In this document: piece by piece, positions 11,609-23,870 of the stretch | Layout: every line of letters begins with the position of its first letter | Position numbering within the stretch: position 1 is the first letter of the stretch | Source of the DNA: Niebla homalea | Taxonomy: Eukaryota; Ascomycota; Lecanoromycetes; Lecanorales; Ramalinaceae | DNA length: 64,000 bases | Assembly (NCBI GenBank): GCA_019925105.1 | Contig: JAHGAU010000025.1 | Location: 558,001 to 622,000 of the forward strand | Direction of reading: 5' to 3' | Program-made: the position numbers and the translations under genes | Notes under the pieces: model-generated | What the model was told of the DNA's origin: nothing | Database searches by the model: none | Seen by the model: only the letters and a program-made list of their open reading frames with translations

Positions 11609-13423
11609 TTAACTGTTATCTGCTGGAAGAAAAAATTCTTATGTGGACCCGTACGTATTAACTTTTAAATTATTTATTAAATAGATTTTATAGGGGATAT
11701 ACGTAAGGACATTTTTATTATCCTTGACTTTAAGGAAATAAATAAGAATTAATATAAATTTTTTAATCTCGTATTAAAACATTTAAAAACCTTGAACTTT
11801 TAAAATAACTATTATTATTTAAATAGCGATATCGGGATAATAATCGATAAGAAATTTTTAATCGATTAAACTTATATTATATCCAAGGTTAAAATATATA
11901 TCGTACGGGTTTTATTCTTTTAATATAAATTTCATTTTTATATAAGTATAGCTCTAGGCTCGGTACGTATAACCTAATCTAAGGCCACGGATATCAGAAG
12001 TAGATTTAATAATAGGGATATCAGATTCTATAACTTATACGTCGTTCACTTATACTAAGTATATAAATTCGATATTATTTAGTAATACCTTATATTATTC
12101 CGTATAATAGCCAGTATCCCGAAAATACTTATATAATTTTGTCTTAAACGTAAAATTAAAGTAATAGTGCCGATAGATAATTAATATACCTATAAAGCCA
12201 GCGAATTATTCATTATTTGGGTAGTCTTTTAGGTATAATTTATTTTTATAATTAACCGGGTTACTATAATATATATCTTTTTTATTCTCATTTTATCTAA
12301 AGTAGCTAAAGCCCTTAAAGGCGCTGTCCTAAAACTGTTTATCCTAAGCTCCAGAATTCTCGTTAAACTCGTCTTCTACGGACGCTTAATACGCACGTTA
12401 CGGTTGCTTAAATCCTGACCGAAATGTACCTCTTCTTTGGCCTCCTTTTTGGTTGTAAAAGTTCCTATTCTGATTCGGTTTCCACGGTTAATTATTATTC
12501 GAATTTAATACGTTTACGTTTATATTTAGTAAAGCTATAATCTATAATAATTATTTATTTAAAAGTAATTAAAAGGGGTATTAAGGTTTTTAATCTTATC
12601 GAATATCTGGCCGAAATTGATTGTACTGGCCTGATTAGCCGTACTATTACTGGCCGTACTATAGTTAATAAGTATTATACGGTCGATAAAATATATTACT
12701 ATTATAGCCGGAACCAAAATTGTTCTTATACGTAGGACGATTAGACGGGAAAAAGGAACTCCGATACTTATTACGTTACTATTACTAATATGGTTATCCC
12801 TGCGGGCGAAAAGATTAAATAGCGTAGAGATTAAGGTCGTCGAATTTAGTGGATCGACGAAAGCGCGAAATTCTATAGCAATTCCGCTATATATAAATAT
12901 TAATTAGTTTTCAACTAACTCGATATTTACGGATTTAATATACCGGATGACCGCTTATATATACGCCGCTAGCTTACGTTTTATACGAGTGTTATTTATT
13001 ATATACTTCTTTTATATTAAATAGGTAAATATAACTATAATATTTTCTTTAAAACTCTATAATAGGGTTTAACATTATTCTTTAATCCTATTAGTATTAG
13101 ACCGTAATCCAATACGCTTAAGATTTAATAGCTTAATAATATATTATATAAAGGCTAACCCGCAAAGTATAATATTAATATTTATATGTATAAAAGCAGC
13201 TCTTTTAATAGCTATTAAGTTACGGATACGTTCAATAAAAAAAATAACGTTTTAATAATAAACGTTTTTGCCGGTAATAATAATCTCCTTTTCGCTATAT
13301 AATCTATTTAACTATAAATCGAAATAATTAATATTTATGGCGTTTTATTTTATGGAGGCTTATTTAAGTTCTCTTTGCTTATTTTGCTTTCCTGGCGGAT
13401 TAAACGGTTTTTGCCCGCCGTTA
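11609..13423 (-). pseudogene. Gag / C2H2-finger / retropepsin-like gene, 3' part, no RT
   Basis: This is the larger part of a gene whose first exon-like piece lies at 37574-37625. Across the Copia-1 outer insertion the frame runs straight on (FQTI, then NGGQKPFNPPGKQN). The middle (about 13290-12830) reads as a fungal gag-like domain with recognisable blocks (ERIRNL; NLKRIGLRS; RHAKS-like; IAIEFRAFVDPLNS). A -1 shift near 12770 leads into a Gly/Tyr/Gln-rich basic tail (RNKYRSSFF, RGTFRSGFKQP, VEDEF). A C2H2-like finger follows at 12098-12176 (Cys/His partly Tyr). A retropepsin-like domain sits at about 11990-11830, with ISLID after the catalytic motif at 11882-11890. The stop is at 11609-11611. 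RT, RNase H and integrase are absent. Stops are TAA/TAG from RIP. The catalytic motif reads N-L-G instead of D-S/T-G. Confidence 0.6.
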
Positions 13424-13585
13424 TGTTAAAGTTGAGAGGTGTAAGTTGCTTGACTATTACTATGTATAAAGTGAGACTATATACAAGGCCATATACCGCT
13501 ATCCTACTTGAGTTTAGCACGTCCGCCTTATTTAATCTAATCCGCGTTACGTAATCTCTTAAGTGGCGATCCTATATATTTAACA
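13424..13585 (-). repeat. Copia-1 outer, 3' LTR
   Basis: 162-bp LTR, read on the minus strand from TGTTAAATATATAGG to CTTTAACA. It matches the other three Copia-1 LTRs. The outer (left) half keeps TpG and CpA; the inner half is more mutated. It is flanked by the TSD CGTTA. Confidence 0.9.
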
Positions 13586-16500
13586 CTCCCCTTTAAACTT
13601 TATATATAGCTTATAAATCTTACTTATTGAATAATTCCTTTATAGCTTTAACGTTATATCCTTTTTATATAAGTGGCTCGTTACCGTATTTATTACGTAG
13701 CTCCCCTGCATCCTAAGTCCGGTAAGCTCCCCTATATGGCTATTACTTATTATTTGGCTTATTATCGGGTCCGCCGTCGGTAAGCATATAGTCCTTAAAC
13801 TATTAATATAATAACACCTTAAGGCTTAAAGCTCGTTTAAACTATATAAAAATTTTAATAAATAGGGCCTTTATTAGTTTATCCGTTATTTATTCCGTAA
13901 TATAAACGTATTCGAGATCGACGATATTAACGGTGAGTTATTCCCGTAGTTAATATAGTTAAATACCTATATACTTCATCCTTACGTAATATACCGGGTT
14001 CTTCGTTAGGGTAATGGTTTTTTAGTTATTACCGTAAATCGTAATAATAAGTATATATCCAAATTTATTAAGCTATATTTATCTTAATAGGTCTTTAAGC
14101 CATATAGCTTCCTTAATAACCTATATTTATCCCGCGTATTCGGTTTTATAAATAAATAACGCTATAATAAATTGCCGTTTCGAAAATTAATAAATCGATA
14201 TACTTTTTATATTAAAGAGATAGCTTAAAGTTAACTTACGGGTAGAGTCGGCCGTAAAATCGGAATCGGTATACCTATTAAGAGCTTTAAGCTTACCTTT
14301 ATATATTAATTAAAAGTATATAATAATCCGTAAATAATAGATAATTTACTTTATATATAGTTAATATTAATAAAACGGATTGACGGAATACCGGTTAATA
14401 ACCGTTATTATATAGGCTATATTTAATCGCGTATTAAGTATAATATATATTAGTAAGCCTATAATTAATTAATATTATTACTTAAACTCCGGCTTCGTTT
14501 AATAGCCCTTAAATAACGGTTCCGGCTTAAAATCGACTTATATAAGTATATATATCGGGTAGGCTTCCTATTAGCCATAATTTCGTATTATTTTCTCGAT
14601 ATAGGCTTTTTAATTAAGATAAATCGTTCGGTTTTATTAATCTTAAATAATAATAATACTTAAATAATAGCTTATTAAACTTAAGTTAAATATACGGAAT
14701 TCCTTATTAAATATAACCTTTAAGTCCTGAATTCCTTATTTAAACGGGCCGGTTATTAAAACGTTATTTATATAAATAATTACGATCGTACCGATTTTAA
14801 GATAAAAGAATACGTAATAATCCGTATAAATAAATTTAAAACCCTATATAGTTATAAACTCTTAGAACCGGTTATATTATAGTTATAATAATTACTTTAA
14901 TTTATATAAACCCTTTTTAAACTTACAATAAAGCTTCTTATTATTTTCATTAATCTTTTCTTATCCTTTTAATTATTCTATATATACTTTTTCCTTAATA
15001 AAACCGTAAAAGAACGCTATCTTAACGTTTATTTACTTTAAATCTTAATTATTAATTACTATAAAAGTAAAAAGAACCTTATAACTTATAAGTTTTACTA
15101 TTAAGGTAAATATTTTATTATAATCGATACCTTCTTATTATTCGAAACTACGTATTACTTACCGGGCCTTATAACGAATTATATTATTATTAACTTTATA
15201 TTTAAGGGTATAAATTTACCGTCCTTATAATATTGTTATACCGGCGGGAATCTGGTTTTATATAATTAGAACTTAGGTATCGTTCTTTTTAAGGGAACCA
15301 TATTTATTACTTTCCGTTAACTCTTAATTTATCCGGGTATACTTATTTATTATAGCTTCTTCGTAAATTTTAAACTTAATAAGTTCCGGGGTTATCTTAA
15401 GAAATATTAAGGTTAATAGGTATAACGGTTTATCCTTATTACGGGTTAATAACGCCAAGAAAAAGAATGGATCTAGTAATATATTACGCGGTTTATTAAG
15501 AAATATTAAGTTAAAATTATCCTTAATTAGGTTTTCAATTTATTATCTTTATCCTTAACTATAATTAATCTTTAAGTCTTTAATCGTTAGGCTTAAAGGG
15601 TCCGGTAACGTTATTTATTAAATAGAGACTTTAGCCGGACGTATAGGTCGATTAATAAAGAGTTAAGTAGGGATTATAGTCGGATATATAAGTCTCTTAA
15701 TAAAGGTAAAGCCTATACTTATAATATCCGTCTTAATTAAACTATAATTCCTAAAATTCTCCTTTAAATTAAGGTCCTATTAAGGCCTTTTTACCCTCTT
15801 AAGCTCCTGAATTTAATTAACGGGCTTATTTTGGTCTAAGTTATTTAATAGTATTACCCGTCTTTCCTCAATATATACGTTATATACGTTTTTTATTATA
15901 AGATTAAACCACTTTATTTAAAGGTTAATTACCCTAAAGTATTTATTAATCCCTTTATTGAAACCTATTAGGATATATGGTTTTAACCTATTATCCAGCT
16001 TAACCCGATAGTTTACCGTCTTTATATATACGATCGACCTTAAGGTATATATATAGGATATATCCGGTTTCTTATTATATTAAGCTTAGTATAATATTAC
16101 CTTTTTAAGTTATATATATAATATCTATATAATTATATAGTTTACCGTTTATATTAATTCCGGCTAAAAACCTTTAAGTATACCCTTTATTATTTATATA
16201 ACCTTAATCTTTTTACCGATTTCCCGGTTAATCCTCTTATTAATTAAATTTTATTTAAGGCTTTTACGTACCGTTATTTTAAAGACAATCCTATATTACT
16301 TTAAATAGTTTAAGAAGGCCTCAAACGTATATTTACCCCCGCCGTCGGCCCGAAAACGTTTAATCTTTTAATCTAAAGGCTATTTATATTTAGTTTTAAA
16401 CTTTTTAAACCGTTAAATTACGTCCGATTTATATATTAAGGGGTAAACCTTTAATATTATAATTTTATTATTACGGAAGGTTATATAATATGTTATTCCG

Positions 16501-17588
16501 TTATACCCCCGGGGATTTATTGTCTTTAAAAGGTTTATATAAATAAACTTTAATAGGTTTTCTATAAACTTAAGGTATCTTTTATATAATCGAGAGTATA
16601 ACCGTTTAATAATATAATATATATAATAAGCGTTTTTAACTTTATTATTATTACGTTATTTATACTTAAGATTTATCTTAATAAATACGTCGGTTAATTA
16701 AAATAATTTCTAAGCTTTAAAATGGCTTATACGTATATATTAAGTAAGTACGGCCGAAAGTATATTAAACGCCGTTATAATAATAATAAGTTCTTATAGG
16801 TTAATTATAAATAAGTTATTTTATTTATTATAAGTAAGCTTTTTTTAACTATGTATTACCGTCTAGACCGTTTATATCGTATTAAGCTAAGTTTTATAAT
16901 TTAGGAATTATATTTTAAATATAAGATTAATTAAGTTTACCGGGGAGTATACTATATCCATAAATTTTACTTTAACCGGCTTATTATTTACCCTATATAT
17001 TATATAGGTAATACTTATACCTTTTATATAACTCGTTTTTACTAGCCCGGGTCCTAAAGACGTAGATTAATAAGGTTTTAACTCCCTTTAAAAGAATCTT
17101 TTCTTATAAAAAATATATTAACTATAATTATTATTAAGGATTATTAACTTTTATAAGTTTATTCATATAATAAATATTATCGTTATTAATTATTATATAT
17201 ACGTTAATAAGTAAAAGTTTATTATTAAGAGGTTTACCGGCGTAATAATCTCTTTAATAGTTTTAAGCTTCTTAATACGGAACTTTATAAATTTCTTTTT
17301 AAGGTAAAAATCTTAATACTTATCCTTAATATGCTTATTATTACGCCCCTTCTAAGTATAATATTAATAAATAAGCCTTTCCCGGGTTTCATTAAAGATC
17401 CTTTTATTATTACCTTTTAACGTATCCTTATAAGCTTATATTAAGACGTTTAACTGTTAAATAGCCGCTTAAGCCTTTTTACTACGGGCCTTTTATATAA
17501 TATCGTAAAATTTAAAGGTACCTAAGCCTTATTATACCGCCGTTTAAATAAGTACCGAATATTACGTCTGCTATAACTCCTTTAATTT
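13586..17588 (-). pseudogene. Copia-1 outer pol, 3' part (integrase end, RT, RNase H), degraded
   Basis: The 3' part of the gag-pol of Copia-1 outer, running leftwards from the LINE-B insertion point to the 3' LTR. It aligns in reverse with 27660-31650 of Copia-1 inner, so it holds the integrase, the reverse transcriptase and the RNase H, followed by the GGGGAG-rich region before the LTR. At least two GGGGAGCT tracts are visible near 13710-13735. All frames are closed by RIP stops. The rest of the same polyprotein is at 35689-37411. Confidence 0.8.
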
Positions 17589-17598
17589 ATTTAAGAAT

Positions 17599-17734
17599 TG
17601 TTGAAATGGTAGGGTATAACTTGCTTAGTTAAGTGCTATGTAAAGGTGTTAAACGATATCTATCTATGAGAAGTGGAAGTACGCTAGTTCCCTTTTGGTA
17701 ATAACCAAGGTCTCTGCCTTCTGCACTTTTAACA
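17599..17734 (-). repeat. Copia-3a, 3' LTR
   Basis: 136-bp LTR. The outer left end is scarcely RIP-mutated (GAAATGGTAGGGTATAACTT). The hairpin GGAGCAAAAGCTCC at 17791-17804, inside the element, lies just before it in element orientation. Confidence 0.9.
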
Positions 17735-19622
17735 TTTCCACTTAATTAATAACTTTATAACATTATAATACCGTATTATTTATTAAACAAGGAGCAAAAG
17801 CTCCCACTGAACCGTATTACCGCAGTAACGGGTATATCCATCCCGACTTTAATAGTAAGGGGTATATTTATCTTAAAATTCCAAAGGTATAGTTACTTTA
17901 ATCTTAAATAATTCCTAAATTTAAGAAAGCTATCCCTTAATAACGGCTTTATAAAACCGTTAACCATTATATCCCCGGTAAAATAATATACGAGCTCTAT
18001 TTATTTATTAATTATATACTCTTAAAGAAAGTAGTACTTAATATATATATACTTTATCTTTAAGTAATTTATAGGGTTTTTTTTTAGTATAATCGCTCCT
18101 TAATTATTATAAAAGATTACCGTAATAAGGGTAAAAGTCTTAATATCGGGTTTAAACTAGGTAAAAAAAGCGTGGTTCTATATAATATCCTTATCCTTAA
18201 GGGTTAATAATATCGTTAAATTTAAGGTAATTTTAATAAGTTAAATTAATAATTATTTAAGCCAGATCGCTTCTTTAATAGCGTTATATTATCTTACGTA
18301 TTCAGCCTTATAAGTAAATAGGGCCATAGTTGGTTAACGTTTTAAGGACCAGTTAATAATTATACTTTTTAGGTTAAAAATATACCCGGAGATAAACCAA
18401 CGTATTTACGGGTTGCCGGCATAATTTAAATCCGTATAGCCATTAAGGGGCTTTAAAGGGCCTTAAAAGATAAGCTTTAAGGAAATTATACCGTAAAAAT
18501 AACAGAAGATCTTCTTAACGGTTATTTAATACCTTTTATTAAAATTAAATATATAACGTAATATTACTAATATTATATAGGCTATATTAAGCTTAATACT
18601 TATTATAACGTATATAAGTAAACTGATTACGGATTAATATTTAAGCCGGAATTACTTTAAGGCGATATATTCTTTATCTGCTGGCTTAAAATAGGCATTT
18701 ACGTTTATAAGGATAATTATATTATTACCCTTAAAAAAAGAATTATTATATATATTAAATTAAGTAAGGATTTATTTAACATAACTTTTTTAATTAAGAG
18801 TTAAGGTTCAATTTTATCGATTACGGGTAATACTTATACTTAAGTATTAACTATATAGACCCAGATCGGATATCTTGAACTTCTTATTTAATTAAGCTTT
18901 TAAGTTAATAATAACTTATTTATTAATTCTTATTATTAAAATATTATTAATATATATAATAATAATAATATTAATATCCGGGTTTAAGAATACGTTATAG
19001 TTTTTATTAATATAATAATAATTAAGTTTCTTAAGGAATATAGAAAAATATTAATATTAAATCCGGGGTAATTATTTAAGTTTATAAAGAGTTTTATTCA
19101 GTAAATAAATACGTTTTAAGTTATTATTAAAGCTTATTAATTAATAAATATAAATTTTTTTAAGGATATTATTATAAAGGAATATTATTTTAATGTTTAT
19201 TTACTTAATTTCCAGGTTATATATAACCATTATAGCAAAGAGGGCCTTATAGCTTATAAACTTAATAACCGTTACAAAAGTATTAAAGAAGTCCAAACCT
19301 TCCTTTTATTAAAAGTTACGGACGACCCACCGGGCCTTATACCGGGTAATATTACCGTTTAGTCTACGTTTATACTTATAAACTTACTTATTATTCAGCA
19401 TATTAATACCGGAAGGTAAATTTATTAAAACCTAGGTTTTATTCTTTTTTAAGGATTCGACTTTATTTTTTATAATAAGCTCTTATTTTACTTTACGGTA
19501 TATATCCTTTATAACTTATATATAAGTTATAGGCTTAATATAGTCCGCGGGAATCGCGGTTATAAAATATATAAACGCTAATTAAAAATTAGCAGCTTAA
19601 TAATTAAAGTCCCGGTAACGTT

Positions 19623-19682
19623 AATAACTTAAAGATTATATTTTAACCACATAATAACTTAAAGATTATATTTTAACCACAT
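19623..19682. repeat. 30-bp direct duplication inside Copia-3a
   Basis: Two identical adjacent 30-bp units start at 19623 and 19653 (each AATAACTTAAAGATTATATT plus ten more bases). Copia-3b has a single copy at the matching place. Being identical after RIP, the copies probably duplicated late. The size is a multiple of three. Confidence 0.85.
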
Positions 19683-22600
19683 AAACTTAAATAAATAAGT
19701 CTAGAAATTTAATAGGTTTTCTTAAAAACGGGTAATAATATAAGATTAAATTATAAAGATTAAGTAAGTTTAAGTCCGAGTCTATAAAGGTATATATACC
19801 CAGAGATTCCTTTATAGTATTACTCTTAAAAGTAAATAAGGATAATATAAATAAATCTTCTTTATTAATATTTTCTTTAATAATTATAAATTTTAAGGTA
19901 ATATAAGGCTTAAGTTACCTATTAAATATAAGTTTAACTATATTTTTAATAATAATATTATCGGTTTTATCTGTAACGTTTATAATATAAAAGCCTTACA
20001 TAATAATAATAGCCGGCTTATTATCCATATTTTTATTATTACCGAGACGTATCCGTTTTAACGATAACTAGAAATCTACGGTAACTATCTCCCCCTATTT
20101 TAATATTAAATAATAAATCAATAAGGGGTTATCGGCCTTACGTTTAAACTAAACGGCCTTATCTTTTAGTTACTTAACGTGATTATAGCGTTAAACCCGG
20201 CTATTTAATATAAGCATTTTATAAACGTAATAACCCTTAAAGTTAATAAGGCGTCCTTTAACGGCTTTAATTTGAAATTTTATTTAGTTTATACCCGGAA
20301 GCTTACGTTCTTAATATATACCGCGTTATTTAACCCTTTTAATAAAAGATTAATTAGGTTTTTTAAGGTTTATAGCCTAATTCGGTACATTATAAGTACT
20401 TATAAATATTATATTATATATAAAGGCCGCTATAATAATAAGCTCCGTAATAAGAATATACGGCAGGCTACTATTTAATAACATTATATAGGCTTATATA
20501 ATAAGGGTTTAACTTATTCGTTTAAAAATACCGTTTTATTAAGGGTTATAGGGTACCATAAACTCCCACTGAATCCCTTTAATATACCGTTAATTATTAA
20601 ATTAAAAACCATTATATATACCATTATCATCGGTATATACGCGGCGGATAAAGCAGTCTAAATAATGGATCCTCTTTATATAGTTTTAAAAGGCTTTAAG
20701 GACCGTCTTATAAGAAAAGTCTAATAATAAGGCCATATAAATAACTTTAATAACGTTTTTAGTAAAGGTAATAACCTACTTATAATCGGCTTTTATATTA
20801 TTAATAGGGTTAATTAAGTCGGAATAAATAAGCTCGTTTTAATAAATACCAAACTTAATATAACTTTTACTCAGCTTAAACTTTATTTATATCTCCGTAT
20901 AAATAATATACTTATAGTCCCCTAACAGATCTGATAAGTTGGAGAGGTCGATACCGGTTACCGTTTCCGGTAAGAGCTTGATATTTTATTCCTTTATATA
21001 CCCCGTTACTTTATATTAATATTTTAAGGCTTTTTAATTTACGGTGATAATATATAAGGCTACGGGTATTAAGTTATTAATAATTTTAATATCGACTTTA
21101 AGGAAGTAAAAAGCCGTTAATAAGAGTTTTATAAAGATATTGTTACGGTTAATAAATATATTTAAATCCTACGGGTTATTACTCTACTTAAGGGGATAAC
21201 CGGTTCATTATAGTTATCCGGGGTTAATAAGATTAAAGGTATTATTAAAGATAAAAAAGACGTTATAAACGATTAAATTATAAACGTTTTTATTAAATTA
21301 ATATAAGATTTTAACGACTTTAATATAGGTAATACTCCTCCCCTTAAAAAAGCCTTTAATAAGAATGAACTTAAAGAGGAGTTCTTTACGGGTGAATATA
21401 CGGTTATTACCGACGATATAATTTATATAACCGGTATTAAAAATATAAATAATAAAAAACGATATATTTATAATTAAATATATTTAATAGTCCCGATAAA
21501 TAACGGGTAATAAAGCCAATATAGTAACGGCAACGTATATAAAGGCCAGGTTTATTAAGGCCTTAGCCCCCGAAGGGGCTTTATATTCTTTATCCTTAAA
21601 CTTATTATTGCCTTTATTATTATTTTTATTACCGCTATTATCGCCGTTATTATAACGCTGGCGTTTTTAATCGTTACCGGTATTTATATTATTATTATTA
21701 TCGTTATTATAACGCTTATTATCGTTACTATAAATCGATTTATCGTGCCCGTAAGGTAATTAATAGCCGGTAACAATATAAAAACGTTTCTTTTATAGGA
21801 CCTTAACGTAATAACTTTAACGGATATTAAATTACGGAGGAAGGAACGGAATAAAATTATTAAGGCGGATATTATCCCGGAAGTATAAATCGGTAATAGT
21901 AGCCGTAAGGGTTATAATATTAAACGTAAATATCTTATTTAAAGCTTTATATTAAAGAAACCGGTTAATTATATAGGTAAGTATATATTTTAAAACGTTA
22001 ATATTATTATTAGCCGTTTAAAACAACTTATACTTATCGTTATATTAATTAATATAAACTTTATATTCCGGGTTAAAGCCCTGATAAAATTATTAAATAA
22101 ATACGTTATTATTATTAATAATTATACCTTAAAAGTTCTATAATTTATTAAAAAGGTCTTAATATTTATTATAATATTTATTTGGATTTAAGTATTAATT
22201 AAGGGTAAAGGAAGTAAAACGTTTAAGGGCCAACGTAAGGTAACTTAAGCCTTTAGGCTAATATTAAGTGCGGAGGGTATTTTACGTTACTTTAGTATTC
22301 TTAATATTTTTAATAACGTATTAATTAATTTCTTTAATCCTTATATAAATTATAATATAAGTTATAAAGTGCCCTTAATTATAGGTCTCTTAAGCCTTTA
22401 TAAACTTATTATTTTTAAGAACTTCGATCTTAATAAGGCGTAAGTTAGAATTTATAATTTAATAATTAAGCTGAGTAAGCTTAAGTTTCTTATTTATTTT
22501 ACGTTCCCATATAATATACCTAAGGTTATCCTTAAGCTTAATAACCTTATTAAAGGTATTAGCAATCTTAAAAGGGTCGGATATAATAATAATAATAACA

Positions 22601-23691
22601 GTAGTAATAATAATAATAATAATGATAATAATAATGGTAATAATCTAGGCCGAAAGCCAAAGAGATTTATATCCTTAAAAAACGACGGGATTATAATTGA
22701 TAATATTAAGCTTTTAAATAAGGATAACTCAGATAATAATAATAATAAATAATACTTTAAATCGTTATCCTTAAAGATTATATATAACCTTCCTAAATAA
22801 AGTATATGTAAACCGGAACGTCTTATAAAATAAACGGTAATAGGCCCGGAGTTTCTTTTTATTTAATGAGAACCGTAATTTAAAAGTTAATAATAAATAA
22901 CGGAGCTTTTTAATCTTAATAAATTATTTAAAACGTAAAGCTTATAGAATATATATAATATATTGGGTAAAAGAACGTTATTTAAGGACAAATAGTTTAA
23001 TTATTAATTAAAATAATAAAACGTATAAATCAGGATAATTAACGTATTCTTAATAATCTTAATAATAATAAAGATCTTAATAAAAAGCCCTTAGGAGTAA
23101 AGCTATAATTAATTTAAACCTTAAGAATTTTAATAAAGAGGAAAAAGCTTTAGAAGTAAATATTTTATTTCTCTTTATACTTAAACTTTAATACGGTAAT
23201 TAAAATAAACTTTAATATAAGGCTAGAATAATAATAACTTAAACTAAGTAATTAACTTAATTAAAAAGCTAAATATACGTAATAATAAACTTTATAAACC
23301 GCTTTAATCGCCTTAATAATAAATAAACGTTTCCCCTTATTCTTTAGGGGTATTAACGTATTTACCAGGGATCCGCCGATCCAACGGCCCTATAAGTATT
23401 ACTGTATTTTTATAACGTACGTATAGATCGGTACATAAGGCTATTATACCTTACGATTCTGCGTATAAATAATAATTTAAACTGGGAACGTCCTAGCCTT
23501 CTTATTTTCGTCCCAGCCTCCTTATTTTTCGGGTAACTAGGGTTTAAATCAATAGGACTACTGGGTAACTATAGTAGTTATAATAATAATAAGAATCGTT
23601 ATAATGCTTATAATAATAAAGCGACGGCTCTTAAGGTATTTAAGCTATATAGTATAGCTGAGGCTTGATAAACGTAGTAATAAGTATATAA

Positions 23692-23706
23692 GCCGGGCTT
23701 ATAACC
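23692..23706 (-). promoter_or_regulatory. Copia-3a primer-binding site
   Basis: Immediately inside the 5' LTR the minus strand reads GGTTATAAGCCCGGC, the RIP-altered form of GGTTATGAGCCCGG. This complements the anticodon arm of initiator tRNA-Met (CAU within GGGCTCATAACC). Drosophila copia is known to prime from an internal half of that tRNA. Confidence 0.6.
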
Positions 23707-23842
23707 TATTAAAATAATAGGGTATAACTTGCTTAATTAAGTACTATATAAAGGTGCTAAGCGATATCTATCTATGAGAAGTGGAAGTACGCTAGTTCCC
23801 TTTTGGTAATAGCCGAGGTCTCTGCCTTCTGCACTTCTGACA
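23707..23842 (-). repeat. Copia-3a, 5' LTR
   Basis: 136-bp LTR. The outer right end is unmutated (ACTTCTGACA at the tip) while the inner end shows RIP changes (TATTAAAATAATAGG for TGTTGAAATGGTAGG). Confidence 0.9.
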
Positions 23843-23870
23843 AGAATATTGATTGATTTATTGATTGATT

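Larger units (their letters stand above)
17735..23706 (-). pseudogene. Copia-3a gag-pol, degraded
   Basis: Polyprotein of a Ty1/copia retrotransposon (gag, protease, integrase, RT, RNase H) on the minus strand. From the 5' LTR leftwards there is a low-complexity Asn-rich stretch near 22580-22660 and a basic Asn/Gly/Arg-rich gag C-terminus near 21590-21740. Integrase is around 20640-20480, matching the well-preserved integrase of Copia-3b. An integrase-RT linker lies at 20480-19640 and RT at about 19500-18700. RNase H is at about 18470-18240, with YTDLNYAGNP, a KRQPTMALFTYKAEY-like block and KEAIWL. All frames are broken by TAA/TAG. A 30-bp direct duplication lies in the linker at 19623-19682. 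Confidence 0.8.
17599..23842 (-). mobile_element. Copia-3a: full-length Ty1/copia element
   Basis: 6,244-bp minus-strand element with 136-bp LTRs (17599-17734 and 23707-23842) and a TSD AGAAT at 17594-17598 and 23843-23847. LTRs run from TGTCAGAAGTGCAGAAGG to CCATTTCAACA on the minus strand. The insertion point lies inside the left target duplication of LINE-B, so Copia-3a is younger than LINE-B. A tRNA-like primer site follows the 5' LTR at 23692-23706. Confidence 0.92.
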
